This document shows positions 62,170 to 64,000 of a stretch of DNA of 64,000 bases, piece by piece. Position numbers and translations under genes: made by a program. Origin of the DNA: Janthinobacterium sp. J1-1 (lineage in GTDB: Bacteria > Pseudomonadota > Gammaproteobacteria > Burkholderiales > Burkholderiaceae_D); the NCBI RefSeq assembly GCF_030944405.1, contig NZ_CP132339.1:6138001-6202000 (forward strand), given 5' to 3'. The notes below the pieces were generated by a model, which worked only from the letters and a program-made list of their open reading frames with translations, ran no database searches and was not told where the DNA came from. Every line of letters begins with the position of its first letter. Position 1 is the stretch's first letter.

Positions 62170-63720
62170 TCAACCTGGCAGGCGCGCCGCCTTGAAGCGC
62201 CGCCAGGCCTGCCGCATGCCGCGCGCATCGGCCAGTCGTTCGTGGGCGCGCGCCGCCAGGTAGCCGCGCACGAACGACGCTGGCGCCTGCAGCGTCGACT
62301 GCTCTTCGGCCAATTGCCGCAGCAAGCCGTCGGCCACCTGCAAGTCATTCAAGCCACCCAGCACATCCTGCAAGCCCGACAATGGTTTGACATACGCACG
62401 CACCTTGCCGTCGCTGAACAACGAGGCAAAGAACTCGGCCGCGTAGCGCGTCTTCTTGGCGGCGATCCTGATCTGATGGCGTTCATCGGGCGTGCCGCTG
62501 AGCAGCAGCTTGCCGCGCTTGCGCAGGCGGCGCTGGCGCTGGCGCAAGGCCTGTTTTGCAAAGCGCGGCAAGGGTTGCTCCAGTGCCCGGCGCTGACGCG
62601 GCGTGCTGCCCTCGCGCCAGCCACACGTGAGCAGCCAGCGCTGCAGGCCCAGCATCAGCCGCGTGTAGCGCACATCGGCCAGCGCTTCGGCCGCCTGCGC
62701 GTGGGCGGCGCGGGCTTCCTCGCGCGCGGCCTCGCTCAAGGGCGCCAGGGTGTCGGCATCGACCTCGCCCTCGCAAGGCGCCAGGGTGTCCAGGACCAGC
62801 ACATCCCAGTCGCGCGCGGCGCCCAGCTTGGCCACCAGCCAGTCCAGGTCGGCCTGCAGGTCTTCGGGCAAGGCCAGCAGTGGCTTGAACAGCGACAAGA
62901 CCGAGCGCAGCCGGCGCAAGCCGACGCGCATCTGGTGCAGGCTTTCCACATCCTCGCTGCTTGCCACGCCGTCCTGGTTGGCGCTGACCTGTTCCAGGCA
63001 ATTGGCGGCGATGGCCAGGAAACCCTGCTGCACCGACAGCTTGTCTTTCAATATCAAAGGCTGCGCCTTGACGGCTTTCACCGGCAAGCCGGCGGCGAGG
63101 CGATAGCCGCGTTCGGCCTTGCTGGCCTGGCCTATCCACAGCGGCACCTCTTGCAGCAGCGCCAGCGCGATGTCGAACAGGGCGGCCTGGCGGCCCGCCT
63201 TCAGTTCCAGTTCCACCTCGCTGACCGGCACGCTGCGCATGCTGTCTGCGCTGCCGTGTTCGATCACGCCCTGGTCCAGCACGCACTCGACCAGGTCGCC
63301 CTGCGGCGTGGCCAGTTGCCACACCGTGCGCTCGATGCGCGTGCCAAACACCGTTTGCAGATTGGCGCGGACGGCGTCCTGGCGCAGCAGCGCGCGCACC
63401 GGCTGCTTGCCTTTGATCAGCGCGTCGAGCGCGTCGAGGTCCGGCGCCGCTCCCGCCACTGCACTCTCCCATTCGTAACGGCTGTGCAGGCCGCCGCGCA
63501 CGCTGCCGCCCGCCTTCAGGGTCTGCACCCAGGCGCCATCGATGTGGCGCACGCGCAGGCCGGCCTGATGGCGGCACAGCTGCAGGTCGGGCGTATCGAC
63601 ATACACGTCGTGCATGGCCAGCAGCACCGGTTCCTGGGTCGCATGGTGCGCCAGCAAGGGATGCTCGCGCAGCCGCGCGGCATGCTGCGGATCGAGCAGG
63701 AGTTTGAGTTCGACTTCCAT
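62170..63720 (-). CDS. CYTH and CHAD domain protein
   Basis: 516 residues from ATG 63720 with GGAG upstream. Residues 1-200 are a CYTH domain (ExExK as EVELKLLLD; RYEWES; ELELKAGR), a fold of triphosphate tunnel enzymes. The rest is a CHAD domain (ESLHQMRVGLRRLRSVLSLF, DERHQIRIAAKKTRYAAEFF, LGGLNDLQVADGLL), which binds polyphosphate through conserved His/Arg/Lys. A role in inorganic triphosphate or polyphosphate handling fits the domains. It is convergent with the LprI-type gene. Confidence 0.92.
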   Translation of the reverse strand: MEVELKLLLDPQHAARLREHPLLAHHATQEPVLLAMHDVYVDTPDLQLCRHQAGLRVRHIDGAWVQTLKAGGSVRGGLHSRYEWESAVAGAAPDLDALDALIKGKQPVRALLRQDAVRANLQTVFGTRIERTVWQLATPQGDLVECVLDQGVIEHGSADSMRSVPVSEVELELKAGRQAALFDIALALLQEVPLWIGQASKAERGYRLAAGLPVKAVKAQPLILKDKLSVQQGFLAIAANCLEQVSANQDGVASSEDVESLHQMRVGLRRLRSVLSLFKPLLALPEDLQADLDWLVAKLGAARDWDVLVLDTLAPCEGEVDADTLAPLSEAAREEARAAHAQAAEALADVRYTRLMLGLQRWLLTCGWREGSTPRQRRALEQPLPRFAKQALRQRQRRLRKRGKLLLSGTPDERHQIRIAAKKTRYAAEFFASLFSDGKVRAYVKPLSGLQDVLGGLNDLQVADGLLRQLAEEQSTLQAPASFVRGYLAARAHERLADARGMRQAWRRFKAARLPG

Positions 63721-63825
63721 GGCGTGCTCCGGGGACGGGAAAAGAATCATTGTAAGGCTGGCGACGCCTGCGCACGCTTGCCGGATTTGCGCGAGAATAA
63801 GCGCTTCACCACCAGAGGAGACACC

Positions 63826-64000
63826 ATGACCTATCACGCCGCCGAGAACCGCTATGAACAGATGCAATATCGCACCTGCGGGCGCAGCGGACTGAAACTG
63901 CCGCTGCTGTCGCTGGGCCTGTGGCACAACTTCGGCGACAGCACCAGCCTGGCCGTGCAGCGCGACATGCTGCGCACGGCGTTTGACCTGGGCATTACCC
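63826..64000 (+). CDS. Aldo/keto reductase, YghZ/Gpr-like (partial)
   Basis: Only the first 58 codons are in the window. AGAGGAG lies five bases upstream of the ATG. ENRYEQMQYRTCGRSGLKLP and LSLGLWHNFGD are close to the N-terminus of E. coli YghZ (L-glyceraldehyde 3-phosphate reductase). It is divergent from the CYTH/CHAD gene. The active site lies outside the window. Confidence 0.85.
   Translation, partial: MTYHAAENRYEQMQYRTCGRSGLKLPLLSLGLWHNFGDSTSLAVQRDMLRTAFDLGIT

Overview
The window reads as chromosome of a high-GC betaproteobacterium of the family Oxalobacteraceae (Janthinobacterium, Massilia or Duganella type). The reasons are the xseA / exbB-exbD / lpxK / Trm112 / kdsB / adk housekeeping block, a K+-independent proton-pumping pyrophosphatase, and an exosortase-B (XrtB, PEP-CTERM) exopolysaccharide cluster with the EpsD-E-F-G-XrtB-EpsI gene order. 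No rRNA, phage, transposase or CRISPR was seen. One tRNA, tRNA-Arg(CCT), is present.

Region 1 (1-17.1 kb, all minus strand) is an exopolysaccharide locus in at least two transcription units. The promoter-proximal unit is a CPBP protease, an EpsL-like outer-membrane protein and an initiating sugar-phosphate transferase. The second unit starts at a promoter near 13.23 kb: epsD, epsE, epsF, epsG, xrtB, epsI, flippase, polymerase/ligase, GT2 and a heparinase-like lyase. A terminator near 0.94 kb separates this from a GT4 glycosyltransferase that runs off the left edge. Uup (ABC-F) and tRNA-Arg follow at 17.1-19.3 kb.

Region 2 (19.3-31.7 kb, minus strand) holds a three-gene set of PEP-CTERM/TLDc protein, MBOAT O-acyltransferase and SGNH acetyltransferase-like protein. 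It is followed by a response regulator, a 1424-residue hybrid propeller kinase, a patatin-like lipase, gamma-glutamyltransferase, and a short-chain dehydrogenase with a 16-bp perfect palindrome upstream. Region 3 (31.8-40.3 kb) holds an SMR-like / UbiA-HAD / polytopic membrane protein module, a small secreted cysteine-containing protein, a siderophore-type TonB receptor with a Fur-like site, a small zinc-ribbon protein and hppA.

Region 4 (40.4-47.1 kb) is the conserved block adk-kdsB-Trm112-lpxK-exbD-exbB and divergent xseA. Between exbB and xseA lies the most unusual object in the window, at 44.59-45.61 kb: seven same-direction copies of a 102-bp element (one copy is 101 bp), separated by unrelated 35-68 bp spacers. 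Every copy has a DnaA-box-like nonamer (TGTGGATAA or TGTGGACAA) exactly 14 bases from its start. Every copy also has a TTGAT-type block at a fixed 45 bases further on (44 in one copy), and in three copies this block matches the IHF consensus exactly. It could be a datA/DARS-like DnaA-binding locus, a tandem MITE-like family, or an array of structured RNAs. I know of no described equivalent.

Region 5 (47.1-56.8 kb) is a LacI-controlled sugar operon: binding protein, two permeases, GH1 beta-glucosidase, ATPase and TonB receptor, with three matching operators and a divergent lacI. It lies between xseA and sodB. Region 6 (56.9-64 kb) holds sodB, two small genes of unknown function, a second propeller histidine kinase, an LprI-type protein, a CYTH-CHAD protein and the start of an aldo/keto reductase. 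A paired REP-like palindromic element occurs twice (43.3 and 55.6 kb).
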